Shown: positions 1 to 7,276 of the stretch, piece by piece
How positions within the stretch are numbered: the first letter of the stretch is position 1
Layout: every line of letters starts with the position of its first letter
NCBI GenBank assembly: GCA_030643285.1
Contig: DAOWMC010000004.1
Location: 1 to 15,384 of the forward strand
DNA: 15,384 bases
Reading direction: 5' to 3'
From: Methanobacteriota archaeon
GTDB lineage: Archaea > Halobacteriota > Syntropharchaeia > DAOWMC01
Program-made: the position numbers and the translations under genes
The notes under the pieces: model-generated
What the model saw: only the letters and a program-made list of their open reading frames with translations
Told to the model about the DNA's origin: nothing
The model's database searches: none

Positions 1-557
1 TGAGCAATCATTGCATCTTTTACACATTTTCTAACCACCCCATAAATCCGGCTTCCAATAGCAGTTGCAGGCCCGGCATATCTTACCCTTTCAGTACCAT
101 GGCATGCAATAACGACAGAATCTGTTGGAGTGCCGGTCATAATTTCATCGCCGTCTTTTAGACCCAGATCAAAAAGAGCTGCTACTTTTGCCTCTGTTGC
201 AACAATTACAGCATTTATCATCGCAGATTCAATTAAATCCTTGTTAATCAATAGAATTATATTAATCGTTTGGGATGAACTGGTTGAACCAGCTGTGACA
301 ATCCCAATAACATCGGTTTCCTCAACGACACATGCATTTTTCATTGATGCAGCAGTCATCATCCCAACGACCGATTCAAAATTATTCGAGCTGATAAATG
401 ATTCAAATACACATTCTGGGTCATCATCAAAATTTTTTGGGACATTCAAGTTTATTATGGTCTTTGCACTTTTGTATCCACCGTTAAAAACCGCTGAACT
501 CAAAACCTTGAAATCCCCGAAAACGGCAATGTATCCTTCTTCTCTTTTTATACGCAT
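1..557 (-). CDS. cbiZ: Adenosylcobinamide amidohydrolase CbiZ (partial, C-terminus beyond window)
   Basis: I translated the reverse complement from ATG at 557; it stays open to base 1, about 185 residues. It matches the CbiZ family pattern: LSSAVFNGG near residue 20-30, VVGMMTAASM in the middle, VTAG, then a TEAKVAAL segment, a GTPTDSVVIA motif and RVRYAGPATAIGS near the cut end. CbiZ removes the aminopropanol side chain of adenosylcobinamide (and of pseudocobalamin-type cobamides) to give adenosylcobyric acid, letting archaea salvage incomplete corrinoids. The loop after VTAG is short and Ser-rich (GSTSSSQ) where I recall a longer SNA-type segment. It diverges from cobT, another cobamide-assembly gene, which supports the call. 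A GTG at 560 is an in-frame alternative start. No clear SD is visible. Confidence 0.85.
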   Translation of the reverse strand, partial: MRIKREEGYIAVFGDFKVLSSAVFNGGYKSAKTIINLNVPKNFDDDPECVFESFISSNNFESVVGMMTAASMKNACVVEETDVIGIVTAGSTSSSQTINIILLINKDLIESAMINAVIVATEAKVAALFDLGLKDGDEIMTGTPTDSVVIACHGTERVRYAGPATAIGSRIYGVVRKCVKDAMIA

Positions 558-571
558 CACGCATCAACAAC

Positions 572-579
572 TTAAATAT
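572..579 (+). promoter_or_regulatory. TATA-like box for cobT (divergent cbiZ/cobT promoter region)
   Basis: TTAAATAT is centred about 29 nt upstream of the cobT ATG at 605, which would start transcription at or within a few bases of the start codon, so cobT is probably leaderless (no SD precedes it). On the opposite strand a second AT-rich element near 593-598 sits about 38 nt before the cbiZ start and could serve that gene. Inference from spacing only. Confidence 0.45.
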
Positions 580-604
580 GCCCGAGTCATCTTAAACTTA
601 CTTT

Positions 605-1672
605 ATGGGGACGATCGAGGAGATTAAAGACTTAATCAGTAGAATCGAGCCATTGGACGAGGATGCGATGGGGTTGGCAAGAAAAAGACAGGATCAGTTG
701 ACAAAGCCAAGATCAAGCCTCGGGGTGTTGGAAGACATATCTATAAAGGTTGCCGGAATCAAGAAAGATCCTCTTCCAAAGATAGAGAACAAAGTGATTG
801 TAACAATGGCTGCAGATCATGGTGTAACTGAGGAGGGCGTAAGCGCATATCCAAAGGAAGTGACCCCACAGATGGTTTATAATTTCATAGATAAAGGTGC
901 AGCGATAAACATTCTTTCAGGGCATGTTGGTGCAAGGGTTGTGGTTGTGGACATGGGTGTGTCAATCGATCTTGAGGGCCACCCGGAGTTGATTTCCAAA
1001 AAGATAGATTACGGTACAAAGAATATGGCCAAAGGGCCTGCAATGACTTATGATGATGCGATAAGATCCATAAAGGCAGGTATAGATGTTTTTGAGATGG
1101 AATACAAGAGGGGGATAGACATCGTTGGCACCGGGGATATGGGTATAGGTAACACAACACCAAGTAGTGCTATCGTCGCTTCATTAGCTGGAAAAGATGT
1201 TAAAGAAGTTACAGGACGTGGGACTGGTATCGATGATTCGGGGCTTGAAAAAAAGGTTAAAATTATTGAAACTGCCATCGAGGTCAACAAACCCAATCCT
1301 AAAGATCCAATCGATGTTTTATCAAAAGTAGGTGGCTTTGAGATCGGTGGATTGGCAGGTGTTATACTGGCAGGAGCAAAGAACCGGGTACCGGTGGTGA
1401 TAGATGGATTTATCTCAGGGGCTGCTGCTCTGATCGCAACGGAACTTGCACCATTTTCAAAGGATTATATAATTGCTTCACATCAGTCTGTTGAGATAGG
1501 GCACAAAATAATGCTTGAACACATGGGACTTAAACCCATTTTGGATTTGAATCTCAGGCTTGGAGAGGGTACCGGTGCTGCTCTGGCCATAAGTATCGTT
1601 GAGGCAAGCACCAAAGTTTTATGCGAGATGGCTACTTTTTCAGAGGCGGGGGTTTCTGAAGAAGTGGGGTGA
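605..1672 (+). CDS. cobT: Nicotinate-nucleotide:dimethylbenzimidazole phosphoribosyltransferase CobT, bacterial type
   Basis: 355 residues, the usual length of bacterial CobT. Family signatures occur in order: [10 protein letters not shown] (34-43), [14 protein letters not shown] (70-83), INILS and a VVVVDMGV strand (112-119), the [12 protein letters not shown] stretch (137-148), [12 protein letters not shown] (177-188), [12 protein letters not shown] (242-253), [10 protein letters not shown] (267-276) and [11 protein letters not shown] (317-327). E321 in the last motif corresponds to the catalytic glutamate (E317 in the Salmonella enzyme). The enzyme makes alpha-ribazole phosphate from nicotinate mononucleotide and a lower-ligand base for cobamide assembly. 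The usual GEMGIGNTT glutamate is Asp here (D178). The start ATG follows a TATA box at leaderless spacing. Divergent from cbiZ. The substrate base cannot be told from sequence. Confidence 0.93.
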   Translation: MGTIEEIKDLISRIEPLDEDAMGLARKRQDQLTKPRSSLGVLEDISIKVAGIKKDPLPKIENKVIVTMAADHGVTEEGVSAYPKEVTPQMVYNFIDKGAAINILSGHVGARVVVVDMGVSIDLEGHPELISKKIDYGTKNMAKGPAMTYDDAIRSIKAGIDVFEMEYKRGIDIVGTGDMGIGNTTPSSAIVASLAGKDVKEVTGRGTGIDDSGLEKKVKIIETAIEVNKPNPKDPIDVLSKVGGFEIGGLAGVILAGAKNRVPVVIDGFISGAAALIATELAPFSKDYIIASHQSVEIGHKIMLEHMGLKPILDLNLRLGEGTGAALAISIVEASTKVLCEMATFSEAGVSEEVG

Positions 1673-1700
1673 ATAAAATCTAAAGCATGGGGGCAAAGTG

Positions 1701-1710
1701 TTTTATTTTT
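1701..1710 (+). terminator. T-rich terminator-like tract after cobT
   Basis: TTTTATTTTT lies 29-38 nt after the cobT stop, between cobT and the recQ promoter region. Archaeal transcription commonly ends in such U-rich tracts without a hairpin; no stem is visible here. Call rests on composition and position only. Confidence 0.35.
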
Positions 1711-1717
1711 GCTATGC

Positions 1718-1730
1718 AAAATATTTAATA
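1718..1730 (+). promoter_or_regulatory. TATA-like box upstream of recQ
   Basis: An AAAATATTTAATA element centred near 1725 predicts a transcript start around 1750. That leaves a leader of about 90 nt before the recQ ATG at 1842, containing a 22-codon mini-ORF (1772-1840). It is the best TATA match in the cobT-recQ gap. Confidence 0.4.
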
Positions 1731-1771
1731 ACGCATCGGGGTGATATTGATGCGGTACATCCTTGGATAGA

Positions 1772-1840
1772 ATGATAAATTGGATAATAATGGCCAACGA
1801 TTTAGCAGAGATTGAGGGAGATTGTGGAACTAATAACTGA
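1772..1840 (+). CDS. Possible 22-residue leader ORF before recQ
   Basis: ATG at 1772 opens a 22-codon frame ending in TGA at 1838-1840, one base before the recQ ATG at 1842, so termination could hand ribosomes to recQ. The peptide (MINWIIMANDL... ending GTNN) has no recognised motif. No convincing SD precedes it. A chance ORF is quite possible, since the region must be open somewhere and the frame is short; I record it because of its position relative to the start. Confidence 0.2.
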   Translation: MINWIIMANDLAEIEGDCGTNN

Positions 1841-1841
1841 T

Positions 1842-3824
1842 ATGGAACCGGCGTATCAGGCGCTACAAAAATATTTTGGCTATACCTCATTTCTCCCCCT
1901 TCAAGAGGAGATCATCAGAAACATCCTGCTCAAAAACGATGTATTTACCCTGATGCCAACAGGCGGCGGTAAATCTCTGTGCTACCAGTTACCAGCCCTT
2001 ATTTCGGATGGTGTAACGATTGTTGTCTCACCGCTTATCGCGCTAATGAAGGACCAGGTTGATGCGCTGAGGGCAAACGGAGTCGCTTCTGCATATATAA
2101 ATAGCTCACTTGGCCCCAATGAAATAAGAAACGTAAAACTGGGCCTTTTAGAGGACAGAATCAAAATCCTTTACGTGGCCCCTGAAAGGATAACACAATC
2201 CAACTTCTTAACTTTTTTACACAGATTGAATATAAGTTTGTTTGCCGTCGACGAGGCCCATTGCATATCCGAATGGGGGCATGATTTCAGGTCTGAATAC
2301 CGCCGGTTGAAATTACTCAAGGAGCATTTTCCAAAAATTCCCCTGATTGCACTGACGGCAACCGCTATTTCGGAAGTACAAAATGATATTATAACACAGC
2401 TAAGGTTAAATGATCCAAAGATATATAAAGCAAGTTTTAACCGGCAAAATCTGTTTTATCAGGTAAAACCAAAAAACAACGCCTATTATCAATTGCTTCA
2501 GTATTTAAAGAGCCATAAAACCGATTCTGGGATAATTTATTGTTACAGCCGTAAATCTGCTGACGATCTGTCAAATAAACTTCAAAGTGAAGGTTATCGT
2601 GCTTTACCTTACCATGCAGGGTTGGGATCTGGTTTAAGGGCTGCTAACCAGAATAAATTCTCCAAGGATGATGTTGATATAATCGTGGCAACAATAGCTT
2701 TTGGAATGGGGATAGATAAGCCAAATATCCGTTTTGTGATCCATTATGACCTGCCAAAGAACCTTGAAAGTTACTATCAGGAAACAGGCAGGGCAGGAAG
2801 AGATGGGCTTAGAGCTGATTGTATCCTATTTCTTAGCTATGGGGACAGAAAAAAGATAGAATACTTCATTGAGCAAAAAGACGATGAAACAGATAAACAA
2901 ATTGCATACAAAAAATTGCGTGATATTGTTAATTTTTGTGAGGTTAGAACCTGCCGCAGAAAGATCCTATTAAATTATTTCGGTGAGGCATACGATGAAA
3001 AAAATTGCAAAAATTGTGATAACTGTCTTATGCCAAAAGAAACGATTGATGGGACATCCATCGCAAAAAAGATCATATCCTGTGTTTTACAGGTTGGCGA
3101 AAGGTTTGGGGTGAACTATGTCGCCGATGTTTTATCAGGCTCAAGGAGTCAAAAAATAATCAGGAATCGACACGATGTTCTAAGGACCCATGGGGCCGGA
3201 GAGGAATACTCAAAAAATCAGTGGCTGGCTTTTATAAGGGAACTGATTCAACTTGGTTACCTTGAAGTGAAGGGTGACAGATACCCGACTGTAAAAGTGA
3301 CTCGGAAGAGTCGCGATGTTTTATCCGAGAAAGAAAATGTTTTTTTGGTCAGGCCCGAAGAAAAGGTTCAGATATCACAAAAATTTAACGATGGAACATT
3401 TGACAGCCGCTTATTTGAAATTTTAAGGAGATTAAGGAAGAAATTGGCGGATTCACAGGGGATAGCACCATATGTAATCTTTCACGATTCGAGCTTGAAG
3501 GTGATGGCAACTCTTCTTCCTCAAAATCTATCAGATTTTAAGGGGATTGGTGGCGTTGGTCAGGTCAAGTTAGAAAAATACGGGGATATATTTATAAAAG
3601 AAATAGCCAGTTATTGCGGGAAACATAATATCGAACCAGAACCTATTGAGCCAGGGCATATCAAACCAAAACCGGTTGGGGAACATAACGATCCTGTCAA
3701 AAGGGTGGTGACACCCACACTGAGAGAAACGCTGGAACTTTACAATAAAAATTTAACAGTTGAGGAAATTGCAGCGAAAAGAAATATGTCAACAGGCACG
3801 ATCGCTTCACACATTGAAAATTAA
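1842..3824 (+). CDS. recQ: ATP-dependent DNA helicase RecQ (frame broken near the C-terminus)
   Basis: A 3'-5' DNA helicase of superfamily 2. Counting from the ATG at 1842: motif I MPTGGGKS (about 38-45), DEAH with ISEWGHDFR (137-150), LTATA (171-175), motif V ATIAFGMGIDKP and motif VI QETGRAGRDG (near 313-322), then the RecQ zinc site with Cys at about 371, 389, 392 and 395, an RQC winged-helix region, and an HRDC domain (about 520-592, with FKGIGGVGQVK). The final segment LRETLELYNKNLTVEEIAAKR begins the helix-turn-helix found at the end of many RecQ proteins, but a stop cuts it after 660 residues while the rest continues in the -1 frame (see 3818-4039). I prefer ATG 1842 because RecQ proteins normally start close to the ALQKYFGY motif; TTG 1812 and GTG 1824 (preceded by GAGGGAG) are in-frame alternatives. 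RecQ acts at stalled forks and in recombination. Confidence 0.93.
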   Translation: MEPAYQALQKYFGYTSFLPLQEEIIRNILLKNDVFTLMPTGGGKSLCYQLPALISDGVTIVVSPLIALMKDQVDALRANGVASAYINSSLGPNEIRNVKLGLLEDRIKILYVAPERITQSNFLTFLHRLNISLFAVDEAHCISEWGHDFRSEYRRLKLLKEHFPKIPLIALTATAISEVQNDIITQLRLNDPKIYKASFNRQNLFYQVKPKNNAYYQLLQYLKSHKTDSGIIYCYSRKSADDLSNKLQSEGYRALPYHAGLGSGLRAANQNKFSKDDVDIIVATIAFGMGIDKPNIRFVIHYDLPKNLESYYQETGRAGRDGLRADCILFLSYGDRKKIEYFIEQKDDETDKQIAYKKLRDIVNFCEVRTCRRKILLNYFGEAYDEKNCKNCDNCLMPKETIDGTSIAKKIISCVLQVGERFGVNYVADVLSGSRSQKIIRNRHDVLRTHGAGEEYSKNQWLAFIRELIQLGYLEVKGDRYPTVKVTRKSRDVLSEKENVFLVRPEEKVQISQKFNDGTFDSRLFEILRRLRKKLADSQGIAPYVIFHDSSLKVMATLLPQNLSDFKGIGGVGQVKLEKYGDIFIKEIASYCGKHNIEPEPIEPGHIKPKPVGEHNDPVKRVVTPTLRETLELYNKNLTVEEIAAKRNMSTGTIASHIEN

Positions 3825-4039
3825 TAATATCGGGTGAAGAAATCTGTATTGATAAATTCGTGAAGATCGATAAGCAAGTACCTATCTTGAGGGCGATCTC
3901 AATTATTGGAGGCGAAAAATTGACACCTATAAAGAAAAAGCTGGGTGATGATTTTTCTTATGAAGAGATACGCCTTGTAAGGGCATCTTTGATAAGCGAC
4001 CGTAACAAATTTGAGCAGGCACCTGACCAAAACATTTGA
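3818..4039 (+). other. recQ: Frameshifted C-terminal HTH end of recQ
   Basis: Reading in the -1 frame from the A run at 3817-3820 gives AAA TTA ATA ATA and then 70 further codons to TGA at 4037-4039. Joined to the upstream frame it reads SHIEKLIISGEE, then a helical segment containing GGEKLTPIKKKLGDDFSYEEI and RLVRASL. This is the expected continuation of the RecQ C-terminal helix-turn-helix (Pfam HTH_40 type). A single missing A in the A4 tract, real or from sequencing, explains the break; restored RecQ would be about 732 residues. With this end, recQ stops 28 nt before the convergent Nudix gene stop, consistent with the tight packing elsewhere. Confidence 0.85.
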
Positions 4040-4067
4040 TAAGTTTAATGGTAAGCCCATAATACGT

Positions 4068-4685
4068 TTATTTTAGTTCAACCCTGTCAAGGCTCGAGAT
4101 GGAGAAAAACTGATCCAAGATCCATGCAGTGAGCCCCCATATCATGTAACCCTTGTACTGGTATGTGGAATACTGCTGGTATAGCCCACCAAGCTTGACT
4201 TTTCTGCTTCTTTTTTTCATTTTGGGTATTGGTATTTTGACTACCTCGTCCACCTCGTCATTCTCACAAATATCAAGATCATCGAGATTTTGAGGTGCAA
4301 CTGCAACAAAAGGGGTTATAATGAGTTTTATATCCGGCCTCATCGATTGTACCTCGCCCATCATTCCCAGAATTTTACCATTTTTCAGGTCTATTCCTGT
4401 CTCCTCGAAAGTCTCCCTGATCGCCGTATCCAAGAGGTTGACATCACTTTTTTCTACACGCCCTCCCGGAAACGCCATGTGACCGGACCATGGATCCCTT
4501 TCATCCTCGGTTCTTTTTATAAAAAATATAGATGTGCCACATTCTTCATCTTTTGAAAGTATCAAAGCCACAGCCGCCCTTGAAGAATTATTGTTGTTGG
4601 GGATCCGTTCCGGTTTAAGTTCACTTAATATCTTTTCCACATGGTCTATGTCTATCTGGCTTCCCGCGAGAAATGTTGTTATCAT
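4068..4685 (-). CDS. Nudix hydrolase, CoA/ADP-ribose pyrophosphatase type
   Basis: A Nudix protein of about 205 residues. The Nudix box reads GGRVEKSDVNLLDTAIRET followed by FEETGI, preceded by KRTEDERDPWSGHMAFPGG, the layout typical of coenzyme A diphosphatase-like Nudix proteins that cleave a nucleoside diphosphate linkage. Substrate cannot be assigned. I chose ATG 4685 because GAGGT lies 4 nt upstream and the start then falls 11 nt after the stop of the preceding COG1058 gene; a longer 218-residue form starting at ATG 4724 would overlap that gene by 28 nt and has no SD. It is last in a minus-strand run behind a four-helix membrane protein and a CinA-domain protein, and converges on recQ. 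Confidence 0.85.
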   Translation of the reverse strand: MITTFLAGSQIDIDHVEKILSELKPERIPNNNNSSRAAVALILSKDEECGTSIFFIKRTEDERDPWSGHMAFPGGRVEKSDVNLLDTAIRETFEETGIDLKNGKILGMMGEVQSMRPDIKLIITPFVAVAPQNLDDLDICENDEVDEVVKIPIPKMKKRSRKVKLGGLYQQYSTYQYKGYMIWGLTAWILDQFFSISSLDRVELK

Positions 4686-4696
4686 CAGTACCTCGT

Positions 4697-5404
4697 TCAG
4701 CCAAGCAATTTGGGCTCCAGCCATTTTTTTGCCTGATTTAGCATATCAAAATTCGTTGAATTCAATCTTATCTTAAGCCTGTATACATTATGGCCGTCCA
4801 CCTTCTCCAGACCAGGATACGACTCTATCTTCACTTCTGGAAATAGTTTGAGAGCTTCTTTTAAGGTTTCAACAACATTAGACTCGTATTCGGTTGTAAA
4901 AATCCACTCTGTTTTTGATTCAACACCATTGAATCTTTTGTAAATTAAATTGAATATGCCTTTTAGCTCTCCGGGGACACCTGGTAAAACTATAATGTGT
5001 GAATTATAAATAAACCCTGGTGCAACACCAACTGGATTTTTAAGCACCTCTGACCCTTCTGGCAGGTCTGCTGTATGCATAACATTGGGATTTTCTTTGA
5101 ATGAAGAAAGCATTTTTTGGGCATCGGGATTTCTAACAAGTTTTTTGTTTACGGCTTTTGCCACCCCTTCTCTTGTCATGTCGTCATGTGTCGGACCGAG
5201 TCCACCCATTACAAATATTAAATCCGCCCTAACCTCGGATCTGGATATAGTGTCTGCGATTTCGTCAATGTCATCGGGTATGGTGACGATTCTACGCACA
5301 TAAACCCCACGATCATTTAGCTTTTTTGCAAGCCATGCAGCATTTGTGTTAACCGTATCACCAGTTAAAATTTCATCGCCAACACAGATAATTACAGCTT
5401 TCAT
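4697..5404 (-). CDS. COG1058 / CinA N-terminal (molybdopterin-binding-fold) protein
   Basis: 235 residues from ATG 5404. Signatures of the MoCF/CinA N-terminal domain: VGDEILTGDTVNTNAAWLAK near the start, DEIADTI, the GGLGPTHDDMT loop (about 67-77), NPVGVAPGF and VLPGVPGE. Length equals the single-domain archaeal form; the bacterial CinA nicotinamide-nucleotide deamidase domain is absent. COG1058 domains in other organisms have reported ADP-ribose pyrophosphatase activity, while older annotation calls them molybdopterin-binding; which applies here is not visible. A TTG nine bases further upstream (5413) is an alternative start; GGGAG precedes ATG 5404 by 11 nt. The next gene is a Nudix pyrophosphatase, which favours a nucleotide clean-up role. 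Confidence 0.85.
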   Translation of the reverse strand: MKAVIICVGDEILTGDTVNTNAAWLAKKLNDRGVYVRRIVTIPDDIDEIADTISRSEVRADLIFVMGGLGPTHDDMTREGVAKAVNKKLVRNPDAQKMLSSFKENPNVMHTADLPEGSEVLKNPVGVAPGFIYNSHIIVLPGVPGELKGIFNLIYKRFNGVESKTEWIFTTEYESNVVETLKEALKLFPEVKIESYPGLEKVDGHNVYRLKIRLNSTNFDMLNQAKKWLEPKLLG

Positions 5405-5434
5405 TAACAACAACGCTCCCTTTACATTTACAAT

Positions 5435-5869
5435 CTATTTAGTATTTTCATAGACTTTTGAAAGTACAATACCCACGATTAAGAATTCTATAAGCCCTTT
5501 AATTAGAAAATGGGCCATGACTCCTTCAGGAAAAGGCATAAAGAGATTCAAGCGGAATATGCTCGGTACATCTGAAATTAAATAAAACAAAAATCCATAT
5601 ATCAGCCCTTTCATCCAACCCCCTTTTGGGATTGATGAGTAAAATATTGAAAAGGTAACCCCCATAAGAATTCCCAAAAAAATGGCAAGAATCACGCTCT
5701 GTAGAATTAAACCCTGTGCATCGGAGTAACCTGAAAGCACCGAACTTACATTATAATATGGTACAAGGGGAGCGCCTGTAACCCCCATAACCACATCAAT
5801 AATCTGATCAAGGAAAAATAACACCAGACCAGCCACCGTTCCAGAAATTATCCCTTTTTTCAGATACAT
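5435..5869 (-). CDS. Four-helix membrane protein of unknown function
   Basis: 144 residues, very hydrophobic, with likely membrane helices near residues 7-28 (GTVAGLVLFFLDQII), 55-78 (LILQSVILAIFLGILMGVTF), 85-103 (WMKGLIYGFLFYLIS) and 118-138 (AHFLIKGLIEFLIVGIVLS). Asp25, Asp100 and a few Pro residues lie in or beside the helices. I do not recognise the family. Start ATG 5869 is well supported by GGAGTG 5 nt upstream. It ends 30 nt before the COG1058 gene, so it probably heads that operon. Nothing in the sequence indicates a substrate; transporter subunit or accessory protein are both possible. Confidence 0.8.
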   Translation of the reverse strand: MYLKKGIISGTVAGLVLFFLDQIIDVVMGVTGAPLVPYYNVSSVLSGYSDAQGLILQSVILAIFLGILMGVTFSIFYSSIPKGGWMKGLIYGFLFYLISDVPSIFRLNLFMPFPEGVMAHFLIKGLIEFLIVGIVLSKVYENTK

Positions 5870-5925
5870 TATCGCACTCCTTAATTAATGTAATAATATA
5901 GTAATGTTATGTTGACCGCTTAGTC

Positions 5926-5940
5926 ATATTTATGTATAAA
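5926..5940 (-). promoter_or_regulatory. TATA-like box for the membrane protein/COG1058/Nudix operon
   Basis: On the minus strand TTTATACATAAATAT lies about 65 nt before ATG 5869, predicting a start near 5908 and a leader of roughly 40 nt that contains the GGAGTG SD. A second AT-rich element at 5891-5903 would start transcription at the ATG, which fits poorly with the SD being used. Confidence 0.4.
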
Positions 5941-5974
5941 TCTTTCGTTGAGGTTTTTTTTAATTTTTTATCAG

Positions 5975-7273
5975 CTAAACCACACCCTTTTTATTGGTCA
6001 AATAATCTTCAAGTATTATTTCTCCAAGACTGTAGGGAGTTGTAAAAAAAACCCGCCCCAGATTCTTTTTTGCCAAAGTGCTTGCAAAATCCTTTAAATG
6101 GGGCGTCCAACTAAGCATTATGATATTCAGGGTGATTTGAGCATCCCTGTAATGCAATGCCTCTTCCAAAACACCAACAGACGCTTTTTCAAAACCTATG
6201 CGTTCCCCGCCCTCATAGTTTGGCTCGGTATCGGTGATAAGGTACACATGTTTATCGCCCTCCTCTCCTACCACGGCCTTTCTAAAGGCTTTCATAGCAG
6301 ATCTTATGTCTGTCCACCCCTTACAATCTATATTTACAATGTCACTTGGCTTAATCTCTTCAACATCATCTGAAAAGGTGAATACTTTTAGTGTATCTGT
6401 CGGATTCACCCGCAAAAGTTCGGAAAATGCTAAAGCGGTTTCTATCGCTGCATTAATCCTTTCATTATCCTTCATGGAACCGCTTTTATCAATTAATAAT
6501 CCCGCACACATCTTACTCTGGTGAATGCTTTTATATACACGGAAATCTCTCTGCTCAAGTGTAATCCGGTTCGGATTCCGTTCCAATGACTTCATCAGCG
6601 TATCTTCGATTGCTAGTAGTTCGTAATCATCCCCGATTTCATGTGGCCTTGTAAATGAAGTAACCTTTGACCCGTATCTTGTATTTTCAGGGGTTTCATG
6701 GATCCCGATCTCTTTTTTTTTAAAGTTTTCAGTTATCTCCCGGAGGATGCTTTTTGCCAGAATATTTGAGCCCTTTGAGGTTATCTTCAACATTCCCTTT
6801 TCTATTCCAATATATCCCTTTTCCTCAAAGTTCTTTAGCGTTTGCTCTACGTCTTTTTTTGTTATGTGTTCTACCTTTTCCAATGATTTAATAGCTTCGT
6901 CCAGCTCCAATAGTGTTGTGTCATTTTTAATTTTTTCTGCGACTTCGTCGACCTCTGCTCCACTCGATAGCTGATCAAGTACATCATAGGACTTATCGTC
7001 CTGATAATCCTTTAGCGCTTCTTTTTGCTTTTGAAGTTCCGTCTTTTTTTGTTCTTCCCTTTGCTCTGCAAGTTTTTGAGCTATTTCTCTAAGCAAGTTA
7101 AGGTCTTTTATGTTGCGACATATCTCCTCTAAAGATTTCTTTCCGGTTGATCTTGCCCTTGCAAGTTCTTTTAGGATCTGATAGTCTATCGGCTCATCGA
7201 TTGTACAATACCTTGATCCTCTAAAATCCCGCCTCTTTTGCAACTTTTCAGAGATTAGATACCCATCACCCAT
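5975..7273 (-). CDS. VWA-domain protein paired with a MoxR/ChlI-like ATPase
   Basis: 432 residues. The C-terminal third is a von Willebrand A domain with a complete metal-ion site: DKSGSM (262-267), T321 in GWTDIRS, and D348 in LITDTEP. Residues about 60-95 are a charged, likely coiled-coil stretch (QREEQKKTELQKQKE), and 135-170 resembles a winged helix (ITKKDVEQTLKNFEEKGY). It is a cytoplasmic partner of the ATPase whose stop lies 3 nt upstream; GAGGTG sits 9 nt before ATG 7273, inside the end of that gene. AAA+/VWA pairs act as chelatases (BchI/BchD type) or as chaperones that insert metals or remodel enzymes. I cannot tell which; the middle region lacks the acidic, Pro-rich linker of BchD, so a general AAA/VWA chaperone is the safer reading. 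Confidence 0.85.
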   Translation of the reverse strand: MGDGYLISEKLQKRRDFRGSRYCTIDEPIDYQILKELARARSTGKKSLEEICRNIKDLNLLREIAQKLAEQREEQKKTELQKQKEALKDYQDDKSYDVLDQLSSGAEVDEVAEKIKNDTTLLELDEAIKSLEKVEHITKKDVEQTLKNFEEKGYIGIEKGMLKITSKGSNILAKSILREITENFKKKEIGIHETPENTRYGSKVTSFTRPHEIGDDYELLAIEDTLMKSLERNPNRITLEQRDFRVYKSIHQSKMCAGLLIDKSGSMKDNERINAAIETALAFSELLRVNPTDTLKVFTFSDDVEEIKPSDIVNIDCKGWTDIRSAMKAFRKAVVGEEGDKHVYLITDTEPNYEGGERIGFEKASVGVLEEALHYRDAQITLNIIMLSWTPHLKDFASTLAKKNLGRVFFTTPYSLGEIILEDYLTNKKGVV

Positions 7274-7276
7274 CGA

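Noticed and set aside
130..627. 165-codon plus-strand open frame opposite cbiZ
   Set aside because: The minus strand encodes a clear CbiZ over the same bases; the plus frame has a low-complexity Ser/Ile/Thr-rich composition typical of an antisense shadow.
1483..1890. Minus-strand frame spanning the cobT end, the intergenic gap and the recQ start
   Set aside because: It crosses two well-supported genes and the promoter region, and its product has no recognisable motif.
5913..5926. TGAC-6-GTCA inverted repeat between promoter and start of the membrane protein gene
   Set aside because: Arms are only 4 bp and do not extend; expected often by chance.
5947..5970. T-rich stretch as terminator of the VWA gene
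   Set aside because: The T run is on the plus strand, but the VWA gene is transcribed from the minus strand, where it reads as A.
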